A stretch of DNA of 64,000 nt from Planctomycetota bacterium (GTDB lineage: Bacteria > Planctomycetota > Phycisphaerae > UBA1845 > PWPN01): assembly GCA_022711465.1 (NCBI GenBank), contig JAKLEZ010000015.1, forward strand, positions 1 to 64,000, in the 5' to 3' direction. This document shows positions 32,076 through 40,239 of this stretch, piece after piece. The notes under the pieces were generated by a model. That model was not told where the DNA came from, did no database searches, and was given only the letters and a program-made list of their open reading frames with translations. Position 1 is the first letter of the stretch. Every line of letters starts with the position of its first letter. The position numbers were made by a program, and so were the translations under genes.

Positions 32076-34219
32076 GGCTGGTCCAGCTTCTGCCACCCGA
32101 AATCCAGAGTCGACGCACCATCCTCCTGGCAGTAGTGCACGACGAACTCGTGCACACCCTCGGCCACATCGACTTCGGTCGCGTCTGACATGGTCCCATG
32201 ATGGTTCCAGCGCGAGATCACTTCCTTGCCGTCGAGAAACACGCGAATGCCGTCGTCCGACAGGGTGGACAGTCGGTACCGGCCGGCCGGCATCCAAACC
32301 TGGGTCGTGGCCAGGATGGCAAAGTCGTTGTGCGGAACACCCGGCGGGAAACCCTGCCGCCAGAGCCTGGTACTGAGCTCGCGGGTGCGTTGCTCATGGA
32401 GCGGCGGAGACGCGAATAGCCTCGCCCAGCCCGCGGCGTCGTCGTAGGCGAGCTTGGTCGGCTTGCCCCAGCCAAACCAGCGGGTATTCCACTCGGCCGT
32501 CAGAAATGCACCTTCGACCTTCTGCGGTTCGCCGGCATGCGTCGAAGTCACCGTCAACATGTACCGCTTCCATTCACCAGGTCCCGGCGTCGATCTGGCG
32601 GACGCGACGTACACCCCCGCCTTCTCGTCTCGCGTCACCTGGATCCAATCCGGCCCCTGAAACCTCAACTCCTCCTTCACCAGCGGGAAGAGCTCCAGCG
32701 TCGCGGCGTCACGCGGGCGCCAGGTAGCCAGCTTGCCCCGCGAATCGCGAGGCGCAAAATCGTCCGGTTGAAGCCACTCGATGCCCTTCGGACCGCTGCC
32801 CTCCCGGTACATCCTGAAACCCGGCGGGCAGGCATCGAGGATCCGCTTGAGGCGCAGAAACCGAGGGCCGCTCTCGAACTTGGCCAGGACCCGCGGCGCC
32901 GCCCGCTTCGCATACACGTAGTTGTCCTCAGGGGTATTCTGAACCGTATTGCCACCGACGGAAACCAGGTCACAGTTGTCCAGGCGAAAACCTCGCCCGC
33001 AGCGATCGATGACATTGTCGCGGATGTCGATGTCCTTCGACGGGCACAGGCTCCGCAGCCATTCCGGACCGCTGGCCCATAGCCCAATCGCCGCGCCTCG
33101 GTTGCCCGCCAGCGTGTTCGCCTCGATCCGCGTGCCGTGCCCGTGCTCGATGGCAATCCCGTCGTTGCGGTTGTCCCGGATCTCATTCCTCAGCAGAATC
33201 GAGTCGTTGGAGAAACCCAGCCAGAAACCGAAGCTGGAGTCGTTGGCCCGGTTCTCGTAGTAGACGTTGGCGAACGAGAAGGTGCCTTCGAAGGCGTTCG
33301 CCGTGGACCATGAACCGTCGTTCCGGGCAATGATGTTGTTGTTGCAGTTGCCTTTGAAATGGCAGGTCCTGGTCTGCTCGTTCAGCCCGCCGTTCAATTC
33401 GTCGGTCAGAAACAAGCCGTCGCCGCTGTGCGTCATCGAATTGCCGACCAGATAGTTGTCGTGCGAGCCGCCAACCACGACCAGGGCCGCCGAGTCGCCA
33501 CCCCAGCCTCCACCCCACGGCCGGTTCACGAAGTCGATCAGGTTCCAGGAAACTTCGTTGCGGCACGAGCCCCACAGACCGATGCCGAAACCCGAGTTGT
33601 ACGAGAAGTCGCATTCGCTGACCTTGCACTCCGCCGAGTGCACCAGCAACAAGCCGTTCTGCGTCCCCGTACCCCGGCACCGGCTGACGTTGCTGGGGCT
33701 GCACGATTCAAGCCACAGGCCCGCCCCGTAGCTCCGCCAGGCATCAAGGGAACGAAGAACAAGCCAGATCTCGATCGGCCGGCCGCCAGCCGCGATCCGC
33801 TGGGCCTTGGCGTAACTGACATCACAACCTTCAAGCTTGAGCCCCGGCGAGTCCACCGCCCGGATGTTGAAGGCAAAGCCGTGCACCTTGGCATTGCGAA
33901 TGGTGACGTTCTTGACCCCGCTGACCGAGAGACCGACACCCTCAGCCTTGCTCAGATCGGCGCCTTCGATGTCCATACCCGCAAGGATCGCGCCCCGGAA
34001 GTCCACCACCACGTCGTCGGCCTTGACCTGCAGAACGCCGTTGCCGTCCGCGTCCCGGACCCGATACCGGCCGGGCTTGATGCTCACCGACCGGGTGATG
34101 ACCAGATTGTCCCGGTCGATCACCAGCTCCTCGTCCGCCCGGGCAGGATTCGCACCCGCCCCAAGCACGCCGAACATCAGCAAGACATACGTCAATCGGC
34201 AGGCCGCACCACCCGTCAT
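32072..34219 (-). CDS. Secreted right-handed beta-helix protein with PA14-like C terminus
   Basis: The 715-residue protein starts at the ATG at 34219 with a GGAGGAG ribosome site and has a signal peptide ending about residue 28 (GANPARA-DE). Residues about 70-430 form parallel beta-helix repeats with recurring N, G and I/V rungs (for example NDGIAIEHGHGTRIEANTL). The last ~110 residues look PA14/GLEYA-like (RLSTLSDDGIRVFLDGKEVI and a final TLDFGWQKL). Such proteins bind or cleave polysaccharides at the cell surface. The coupling to a UroD-like gene is unusual. Confidence 0.8.
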   Translation of the reverse strand: MTGGAACRLTYVLLMFGVLGAGANPARADEELVIDRDNLVITRSVSIKPGRYRVRDADGNGVLQVKADDVVVDFRGAILAGMDIEGADLSKAEGVGLSVSGVKNVTIRNAKVHGFAFNIRAVDSPGLKLEGCDVSYAKAQRIAAGGRPIEIWLVLRSLDAWRSYGAGLWLESCSPSNVSRCRGTGTQNGLLLVHSAECKVSECDFSYNSGFGIGLWGSCRNEVSWNLIDFVNRPWGGGWGGDSAALVVVGGSHDNYLVGNSMTHSGDGLFLTDELNGGLNEQTRTCHFKGNCNNNIIARNDGSWSTANAFEGTFSFANVYYENRANDSSFGFWLGFSNDSILLRNEIRDNRNDGIAIEHGHGTRIEANTLAGNRGAAIGLWASGPEWLRSLCPSKDIDIRDNVIDRCGRGFRLDNCDLVSVGGNTVQNTPEDNYVYAKRAAPRVLAKFESGPRFLRLKRILDACPPGFRMYREGSGPKGIEWLQPDDFAPRDSRGKLATWRPRDAATLELFPLVKEELRFQGPDWIQVTRDEKAGVYVASARSTPGPGEWKRYMLTVTSTHAGEPQKVEGAFLTAEWNTRWFGWGKPTKLAYDDAAGWARLFASPPLHEQRTRELSTRLWRQGFPPGVPHNDFAILATTQVWMPAGRYRLSTLSDDGIRVFLDGKEVISRWNHHGTMSDATEVDVAEGVHEFVVHYCQEDGASTLDFGWQKLDQP

Positions 34220-34621
34220 CACACTCCTCCCGAAGAATGATCCCGGTCCGGAACACGATCATTGTAGCGGAACGATGCAGACGCAAAAGCCCGAGAAGCA
34301 GTAACCCGAGAAGATGAGGAGTACCGCCACGACTGAAGGCTACCCCACCGGCCTGATCGACCAGGGCGGAGAATCAGCCCGACATGGCCGATCAGCCGGA
34401 CCCTCGCAGCATGACACATCCTCAGATGGAGATCCGCAAAACGCCCGACTCGGACGCCTCCGCCGGAAGGAGACAACACCGCTGACTGACCCGCCATCCT
34501 GCTGAGAAACCGGGATCGTCGACACGCCGGCAAGATACCCGACCGTCGGGCCGCTTGGCAGAAGAAGCCCACACGCCAAAGGTCCGACCAGGCCGGGCGA
34601 CCACTGAACAGGGCGACCCAA
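34220..34621. other. Intergenic region
   Basis: About 402 bases between the beta-helix gene and the pseudopilin gene, both on the minus strand. I see no conserved gene, clear terminator or promoter boxes; the open frames are shadows without coding character. Confidence 0.4.
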
Positions 34622-35458
34622 TCAGTTCGATATGCGGCGGAGCTGCGGATCCCAGTATTGGAGGAACTCGTTGGAGAGCTTCTTCTTGGGATTGATCGTG
34701 CCCGCCCTTCGCGTCTCGCAGTGACCGTCGTTGAATACGACGTTGCCCATCTTCAGGTGCCTGGTGACATTCACACCTTCCCCCGTCCCGCCCGTCGACC
34801 TCTCCGTGGCATCGCCCTCGATGTAGGGCCACCAGAGCTGCCCGCCGAACTGCATGTCAATCTTGGGATTGGCGTCGGCGAAGAGAATGTTGGACGACGG
34901 CCGCTTCACTCGGCTCTCGGGAAACCACGGCGTGCTCTTGATCACGCCATAGTCCTCGGTGGTGTGATTCCACAAACCAAGGAACCACGCATTGTAGCCG
35001 TAGCCGATCTCCAGCCGGCTATACTCCCAATTCCAGGTCACGCCGGCATCATGCTGGGTCGAGGTGCCCAGCGTCGGACAATGCGGTATCTCCGGCGATT
35101 TGGTGTACTTCTCCAGCTGCCTGAACCACGCCCACTCACCCAGATCGTCGCGACCCTTCGTGCCAACGGCCACCGCCGTGCGGTGGGGCGGGAAAATGCC
35201 CTTGAAGTCCGATTGATAGAAGACCGTCGCCTTCTGCAGCTGGGTCAGATTGCTCTCGCAGACCACACGACGGGCATTCTCCCGAGCCCGTGTCAGCGAT
35301 GGAAGCAGAACCGCAATCAGCAGCGCGATAATCGCTACCACCACCAGAACCTCGATCAGCGTGAACCCCGAACGGCGAAGCCGAGCCTTCGACCGACGCC
35401 CGCGGGCCAGTCCACCTTCCCGAGAGTTCACGCCTGCGGTCACGCTTGTCGGACACAT
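34622..35458 (-). CDS. Type II secretion/pilin-like protein with H-X9-DG motif
   Basis: From the ATG at 35458 (GGAGGT ribosome site) the protein has 278 residues. A basic leader is followed by the prepilin peptidase site and helix [20 protein letters not shown] single globular domain follows, ending in [14 protein letters not shown], the H-X9-DG motif typical of planctomycete and verrucomicrobial pilin-like proteins. Such genes occur in many copies per genome. This copy is monocistronic and not next to secretion machinery. Confidence 0.88.
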   Translation of the reverse strand: MCPTSVTAGVNSREGGLARGRRSKARLRRSGFTLIEVLVVVAIIALLIAVLLPSLTRARENARRVVCESNLTQLQKATVFYQSDFKGIFPPHRTAVAVGTKGRDDLGEWAWFRQLEKYTKSPEIPHCPTLGTSTQHDAGVTWNWEYSRLEIGYGYNAWFLGLWNHTTEDYGVIKSTPWFPESRVKRPSSNILFADANPKIDMQFGGQLWWPYIEGDATERSTGGTGEGVNVTRHLKMGNVVFNDGHCETRRAGTINPKKKLSNEFLQYWDPQLRRISN

Positions 35459-35690
35459 CGCTGGGACCTCCGTCTCGATCTGACTACCCCCCCTCGGCAA
35501 CCGCGACGGTACCGCCGCCGAGGGTGCGGCCAGGCGGACCATCACCTACCCGAGTATATCGGCCATATTACCACCGGGCCCGCTTCCCATGACAACGCCG
35601 CATTGCGTAAATGACTTGTCCTTTTGCGACAAAGGCCCGGCCCCCCGGCACCCCCGCGATCCGCACCGGCCACAATTCGGACCACCCCAT

Positions 35691-37589
35691 CTACCCACGC
35701 CGGCCGTCGGTCAGTTCCCGGAGACACCACTGAATCAGCCTCTTCTCCCGTTCGCTCGACACCCTCTGCAGGGCGATCTCAACTTGGCTTCGGGCAGCAT
35801 CAGCCGACGGACCCATGAAACCCAGAGCCACCACCGCGCGCTCACGCATCACCTTGTCGCTGTCGGTCAGCAGCGGCAGCAAAACGCCAAGAGCTTCGTC
35901 CCGGCCGCAGGACAGAATCTTGTATCCCCAGTCGGGAACGTCACCCGCAGTCCCGTCCGCGATCTTCTGGGCAAGCAGCCGGGCCGCCGGACGAAGCCGA
36001 TCGCCCAACTCGGCCACGTAGGCTTCGTAGATATAAATGGCAAAGTCAGGCCCGCCTCCGCCACCACCCATGCCCGGAGGACCCCCCGGACCGCCCGGGC
36101 CGCCACGCCCCCCGCCCAACCATGGAAAACTCCTGTCCGACTCGATCGCCCAGCAGGTCGCCGACGGGAGCACCGGATTCTTGATCCGAACGCTGCGAAT
36201 CGTCGGAATCGCATCCTTGGCCGCCGGTCCCAGCAGTGCCAGGTAGATCATCATGTTGTAGCCTTCCACCTCGGTCGCGCTGGGCAGCTTCTTGACCATG
36301 AAGTCGACGGCCGGATGGGCCTCCTCGCCGCCGATCTGCGACATCGCCCGCACTGCCGCCCACTGGACCGCCGGTTGATCGCTGGTCAGCATCTGAGCCA
36401 GTCGCCTGAGCGTCGGCCGGGCCGTGGCACCGATCCGGCCCAGCGCGTCCGCGGCATCGATCATCAACTCCGGGTCGTCCAGCAGGCGGGTGACGGCCCC
36501 AGCTTGAGCCGCCGCCACCGGGCCCAGCATCGAGATGGCCTGAAGAGCCGCAATCCGCGTCGGTTCGTCTCCGTCCTTCAACAAGCCGCCCAACACATCA
36601 ACGAGTGGAGCGGCCGCTGAACCCACCAGGCCGACGCCCTTCACCGCCTGGAGGCGGGTGGCGTGGTCGGAGCTCACCAACGCTTGCTTCAGGACGACCA
36701 GGGCCTCCGCATGCTTCGCGTCAATACGCAGCAGCGCCGTCGCCGCCGATACCCTTACCCGCGGCGCAGAATCCGTCAGCAGAGCCGTCAGCGGTTCCTC
36801 CGCCTTGGCACCCTTGGCGGCCAACCACCCGAGATCGTCGGCGGAGTCGGCCCGCACCGCGGCGTCGGCCGCTTTGAGCTTCTCGATCAGCGCCGGAAGA
36901 TCCGCTTCGTCCACCGGCCCCTGCCCAATCAGATAGGCAGGATTGGCCGAGGCGGCCAACACCATCGGCGGCATCTTCAGATTGGCCCGGATGCGCTCGA
37001 CCTTGACCAGTCCCGGCAGGTTGGCACGGTTGAGCGCCAGGTCAAAACTGGCCGCAATCTCGTCGGCACCGTGGGCCACTGTCGAAAGCACCGCGTCCTT
37101 GCCGGCAAGCATGCTCTCGATACCGTCAGCCAGGCGCGAAACCGGACCATAGTAGGCCAGCGGCAGATCCGGTCGCTCGACTCCCAGTTTCCATGCATCC
37201 GTCCCGGCCGAGCGAACCTGATACCATCCCTGGCCGACGCAGACCAACCCGGTGTTGCGAGACACGAACAGAACGGCCTGAGAACCGGGATCCGCCCACT
37301 GCATGATGTGCCGCGGAATGGCCGCGCCTTGGGAGACTGCCACTTCATGCTTGACCACCCCGGTGATCGCATCACCCTTCAACTTGCGCACCAGCTTCAA
37401 TGTCACCGTGCGCTTCTCGCGATTGAACTCCACAACCTCTACCACCGCAATCTGCTTCGAATCGCCGACCACCTTCGAAAGCGTCGGGGCCAGATCCACG
37501 TATCCCTGCACCGGCGTCGCCAGACACAGAAGCAGGAACGGCAGAGCCACAAAAGTGCCCTTCAGGAACGTGCGTTTCATGCACCACAT
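35691..37589 (-). CDS. Exported HEAT-repeat protein
   Basis: The 632-residue protein starts at 37589, where GGAG is spaced eight bases from the ATG; the signal peptide is KRTFLKGTFVALPFLLLCLATPVQG. Residues about 250-470 and 560-630 are HEAT-like helical repeats (for example SAPRVRVSAATALLRID, QPAVQWAAVRAMSQIG). The two blocks are separated by a Gly/Pro-rich loop (GGGRGGPGGPGG...). Similar loops occur in the neighbouring genes. It is the last gene of the minus-strand envelope cluster. Confidence 0.75.
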   Translation of the reverse strand: MWCMKRTFLKGTFVALPFLLLCLATPVQGYVDLAPTLSKVVGDSKQIAVVEVVEFNREKRTVTLKLVRKLKGDAITGVVKHEVAVSQGAAIPRHIMQWADPGSQAVLFVSRNTGLVCVGQGWYQVRSAGTDAWKLGVERPDLPLAYYGPVSRLADGIESMLAGKDAVLSTVAHGADEIAASFDLALNRANLPGLVKVERIRANLKMPPMVLAASANPAYLIGQGPVDEADLPALIEKLKAADAAVRADSADDLGWLAAKGAKAEEPLTALLTDSAPRVRVSAATALLRIDAKHAEALVVLKQALVSSDHATRLQAVKGVGLVGSAAAPLVDVLGGLLKDGDEPTRIAALQAISMLGPVAAAQAGAVTRLLDDPELMIDAADALGRIGATARPTLRRLAQMLTSDQPAVQWAAVRAMSQIGGEEAHPAVDFMVKKLPSATEVEGYNMMIYLALLGPAAKDAIPTIRSVRIKNPVLPSATCWAIESDRSFPWLGGGRGGPGGPGGPPGMGGGGGGPDFAIYIYEAYVAELGDRLRPAARLLAQKIADGTAGDVPDWGYKILSCGRDEALGVLLPLLTDSDKVMRERAVVALGFMGPSADAARSQVEIALQRVSSEREKRLIQWCLRELTDGRRG

Positions 37590-37649
37590 CGCGAACACTC
37601 CACAGAACGAGGCAGTCGACCGTCATCCAGTACCACCCCGAGTAGGTCA

Positions 37650-38642
37650 TCAGTCCAGGTAACCCAGCTCCGTCAGCACCGCCACTTGATCGAGAGTCAG
37701 CAGCAGCAGGAGGTCCTTCTCCGCCTCCTCGAACTCAATCCGAGCCTTGCGGCGGGCCTCGCGAACAGCCGCTACCTTCTCCTCGATCTGCTCCGCGGTC
37801 GACTTCGAGTCCGCCAGCACCGCCTGCAGTTCGAACAAGGCCTGCATCACCACCATGTTGCGCCCACCGAAACCCGGAGGTCCGCCACCCGGCGGCCCGC
37901 CCGGTCCACCACCCCCAGGACCACCACCCGGGCCAAACCGACCAAAGCCACGAGCACCACGACCGCCGAACGCCGGTTGGCTTGCGGCTCCGGGCCGTGT
38001 TGCCGCCGCATCACCCCGACCTCGCTCATCCGGCGGGCCAAAACCCCCCGGGCCGCGACCGCCCGGAGCGAGGCCAGCCGGAGACCCAAAACCATCCGGC
38101 GGACCAAAACCACCCGGAGGCCCGAAACCGCCGGGCCCCGGACCTCCCGGTCCAAAACCCCCAGGACCACGACCGCCAGGCCCACGGCCCCCGGGACCAC
38201 CAGGACCCCCCGGACCGAACCCTCCAGGACCCTGGAAGCTGCTGTCGTCACCGAAACCCGGCCCGCCCGGTGGACCAAAGCCGCCACCACCCCGCCCCCC
38301 TCGGCCCATCGGGCCGCCCAACAGGCCACTGTTCTCGTCCGGGCCGGCCGGCATCAGCATCGCTTCCGTCGCCTGCCGAGCTGACATCACCCGCCGCAAC
38401 TTGGGACCAATCACTTTCCACTCCTCGTCCGAAGCCCGTAGCCGCGTCTTGATCTCTCCAAACGCCGTCATCTCCCCGAAGCCGGGGAAAAAGGGCAAGA
38501 AACCACCCCCAAACGGCCCGCGATCGGGCGTGGGCTGCGACGCCGGCACCCCCGCGTTACTCCGCGGCGCTTGAGCGACGCCAACGATCGGGACACCCAG
38601 CGCCAGGACGATACCTAAAGACCCTGTGATGCTCTTAAACAC
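37650..38642 (-). CDS. Gly/Pro-rich secreted protein, paralogue of the protein at 39421
   Basis: A GTG at 38642 with an AGAGGG ribosome site gives 330 residues and puts a clean signal peptide at the N terminus (SLGIVLALGVPIVGVAQA). A short domain contains LRASDEEWKVIGPKLRRVM. About 170 residues of GFGPPGG-type low complexity follow, then a C-terminal helical pair (AEQIEEKVAAVREARRKARI). The SDEEWKV..PK motif and the C-terminal helix also occur in the paralogue. The layout recalls periplasmic stress chaperones of the CpxP/Spy type, but the LTxxQ motif is absent, so this is only an analogy. A candidate operator lies 98 bp upstream. Confidence 0.7.
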   Translation of the reverse strand: MFKSITGSLGIVLALGVPIVGVAQAPRSNAGVPASQPTPDRGPFGGGFLPFFPGFGEMTAFGEIKTRLRASDEEWKVIGPKLRRVMSARQATEAMLMPAGPDENSGLLGGPMGRGGRGGGGFGPPGGPGFGDDSSFQGPGGFGPGGPGGPGGRGPGGRGPGGFGPGGPGPGGFGPPGGFGPPDGFGSPAGLAPGGRGPGGFGPPDERGRGDAAATRPGAASQPAFGGRGARGFGRFGPGGGPGGGGPGGPPGGGPPGFGGRNMVVMQALFELQAVLADSKSTAEQIEEKVAAVREARRKARIEFEEAEKDLLLLLTLDQVAVLTELGYLD

Positions 38643-38739
38643 AGCTCGGCCCTCTCTGCAGGCTCTCCCGCCCGTCACCCTCATCTCCGAAATCACGCGG
38701 GCGGATCCGATCCTGACATGACTCAACATAGCCGGGTGA

Positions 38740-38757
38740 ACCTTAACGTCACGTGAA
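38740..38757 (-). promoter_or_regulatory. Candidate response-regulator operator (site A)
   Basis: On the minus strand the site reads TTCAC-N6-TTAAGGT. TTCACG and TTAAGG are offset by 11 bp, the spacing of OmpR-family direct-repeat sites. It overlaps the stop codon of the sigma-factor gene and lies about 100 bp before the Gly/Pro-rich protein start at 38642. The same motif occurs at 48170 and, with two changes, at 40187. Confidence 0.6.
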
Positions 38758-39324
38758 GACAGGCTGTCGACCGGCGGGAAGATCCCCTAAAGTGGCCAGC
38801 ACCCGCTTCGATAACGCCTCCCGGGCTTCACGAAGACGGGCCTCCACGGTCGCCTGCGGAACCTCCAGGGTGCAGGCCATCTCCTGGTACGTCATCCCTG
38901 CCAGCTCCCGGAGAACGATGACGATGCGATGCTCCATCGCCAGGTCGCGAAGGACCGCCGACAAACCGGGCCGAGGCTCGGCGACAACTGTCCCGGCACA
39001 TTCCGCGGCTTGACCCCCGGGTACACGGGCCACCCCCTTCGCCAGACCGGTTGAAGGTACGCAACGGGATACAGCCGGGCGAGTCTGGCACGCCTCGCGC
39101 ACCAATGCAGCCAGTAGCGATGTCCGAACCGAAACCCCCGGGCGGAAACCGCCTTCCAGGTAACGGGCCAGCGCCCCCTCCACCAGCTCCTCGGCATCCG
39201 CGGCATCGACGGCCAGCGCCCGGGCGATGCCAAACAGATAGTCGGCGTGAAACTCGATCAGAGCGAGAATCGTCGCTCGCCCGCCTCGACCAAGCATGCG
39301 CGTTGTGTCGGTCCAGTCAGTCAT
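38749..39324 (-). CDS. Sigma-70 family RNA polymerase sigma factor (ECF-like)
   Basis: From the ATG at 39324 the protein has 191 residues. The region-2-like part (LIEFHADYLFGIARALAVDAADAEELVEGAL) and region-4 helix-turn-helix (MTYQEMACTLEVPQATVEARLREAREAL) are separated by a Gly/Ala/Pro linker. No anti-sigma gene is adjacent. It sits between the two paralogous Gly/Pro-rich secreted protein genes, so a role in the same envelope response is likely. Confidence 0.8.
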   Translation of the reverse strand: MTDWTDTTRMLGRGGRATILALIEFHADYLFGIARALAVDAADAEELVEGALARYLEGGFRPGVSVRTSLLAALVREACQTRPAVSRCVPSTGLAKGVARVPGGQAAECAGTVVAEPRPGLSAVLRDLAMEHRIVIVLRELAGMTYQEMACTLEVPQATVEARLREAREALSKRVLATLGDLPAGRQPVFT

Positions 39325-39420
39325 CAACCCATCTCGCAGGACAAGCGGCGCGCACCCCACACTTCCCAAGCCGCGCTTCGGAACACGGCTCGCCTTCAAC
39401 CCATCCCGCCGAGCGTCGAG

Positions 39421-40011
39421 TTACTCCAGAACACCCATCAGCACGAGAGAGGCTTCCTGACGCTGCGTCACAAGCTCCTTCAGGCTCTTCTGAGCGGCTT
39501 GTACTTCCGTGCGCGCCTTCTCGCGGGCCTCGCGATAGGCGGCCAGCTTGCCGGCAATGTCCGTCGCGCTGGCATCCTTCTTCTCCAGCAGCGCCCGCAG
39601 GTCCGTCTGAGCCTGGGCCACCTTGCTAAGCTGCTGGTTGCCCATGCCACCAGGTCCACCGGGCCCCCCACCAGGCCCGCCGGGGCCGCCGCCAGGACGG
39701 CGACCGAAACCCATCATCCCAAAACCACTGAAAGACTCTCGCTGGGCCGTCTGAACCTTCTCAATCTTGGGATACAACACTTTCCACTCATCGTCGCTGG
39801 CCCCCAGCTGATCCTGCATCATCTTCGACATTCGCTCACGCCACTGCGCAGGGTCAAAACCCCCGAAAGGCGGCGGCTGACCCTGACCTGGAGCGGCTCC
39901 CGCACCACCACCAGGACCGGGGCCGCCTCGCCCGGAATCCTGGGCCAGAGCCAGCGAAAAAACCATCAACGCACCCACCGGAATCGCGAGCCACCACTTT
40001 CGATTCGACAT
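39421..40011 (-). CDS. Gly/Pro-rich secreted protein, paralogue of the protein at 37650
   Basis: The ATG at 40011 has the strong ribosome site AAAGGAGAAG; the protein has 196 residues. It comprises a signal peptide (KWWLAIPVGALMVFSLALAQ), a Gly/Pro-rich segment, a helical block MMQDQLGASDDEWKVLYPK, another Gly-rich stretch and a charged C-terminal coiled coil (LAAYREAREKARTEVQAAQ). It has the same architecture as its larger paralogue. It could be a periplasmic binding partner or accessory sensor for the histidine kinase encoded just upstream; that is inference. Confidence 0.7.
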   Translation of the reverse strand: MSNRKWWLAIPVGALMVFSLALAQDSGRGGPGPGGGAGAAPGQGQPPPFGGFDPAQWRERMSKMMQDQLGASDDEWKVLYPKIEKVQTAQRESFSGFGMMGFGRRPGGGPGGPGGGPGGPGGMGNQQLSKVAQAQTDLRALLEKKDASATDIAGKLAAYREAREKARTEVQAAQKSLKELVTQRQEASLVLMGVLE

Positions 40012-40186
40012 CGGCCTTCTCCTTTCGTGATCGGGCGAACCACGGCACTCATCGAACGCCACGCGAGCCGCCGCCCTCTCACCAATACCAGCCTGGCAGC
40101 CGACCAGGCCAACCGCCCCGCAACTACCCCTTCGCCATCGGCAACCAGGGCAACATCGGACATCGCTCCCCAGCTTACCAAACCCC

Positions 40187-40204
40187 ACCTGAAGACAAGA
40201 TGAA
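40187..40204 (-). promoter_or_regulatory. Candidate response-regulator operator (site B, variant)
   Basis: On the minus strand the site reads TTCAT-N6-TTCAGGT, differing at two positions from sites A and C. It lies 176 bp before the Gly/Pro-rich protein gene at 40011, in the 228-bp gap after the histidine-kinase gene. Confidence 0.45.
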
Positions 40205-40239
40205 GAACATGACGCCGCCAGCCGAGGCCGAGTACCCCG

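Noticed and set aside
37900-38330. GC-rich repetitive DNA that could be read as a CRISPR-like or satellite repeat
   Set aside because: The repeats are irregular codons of a Gly/Pro-rich protein without constant repeat-spacer spacing.
36663-38384. 573-codon Arg/Thr/Pro-rich frame on the plus strand
   Set aside because: It is the complement of the HEAT and Gly-rich genes; its low complexity arises from the GGN-repeat codons on the other strand.
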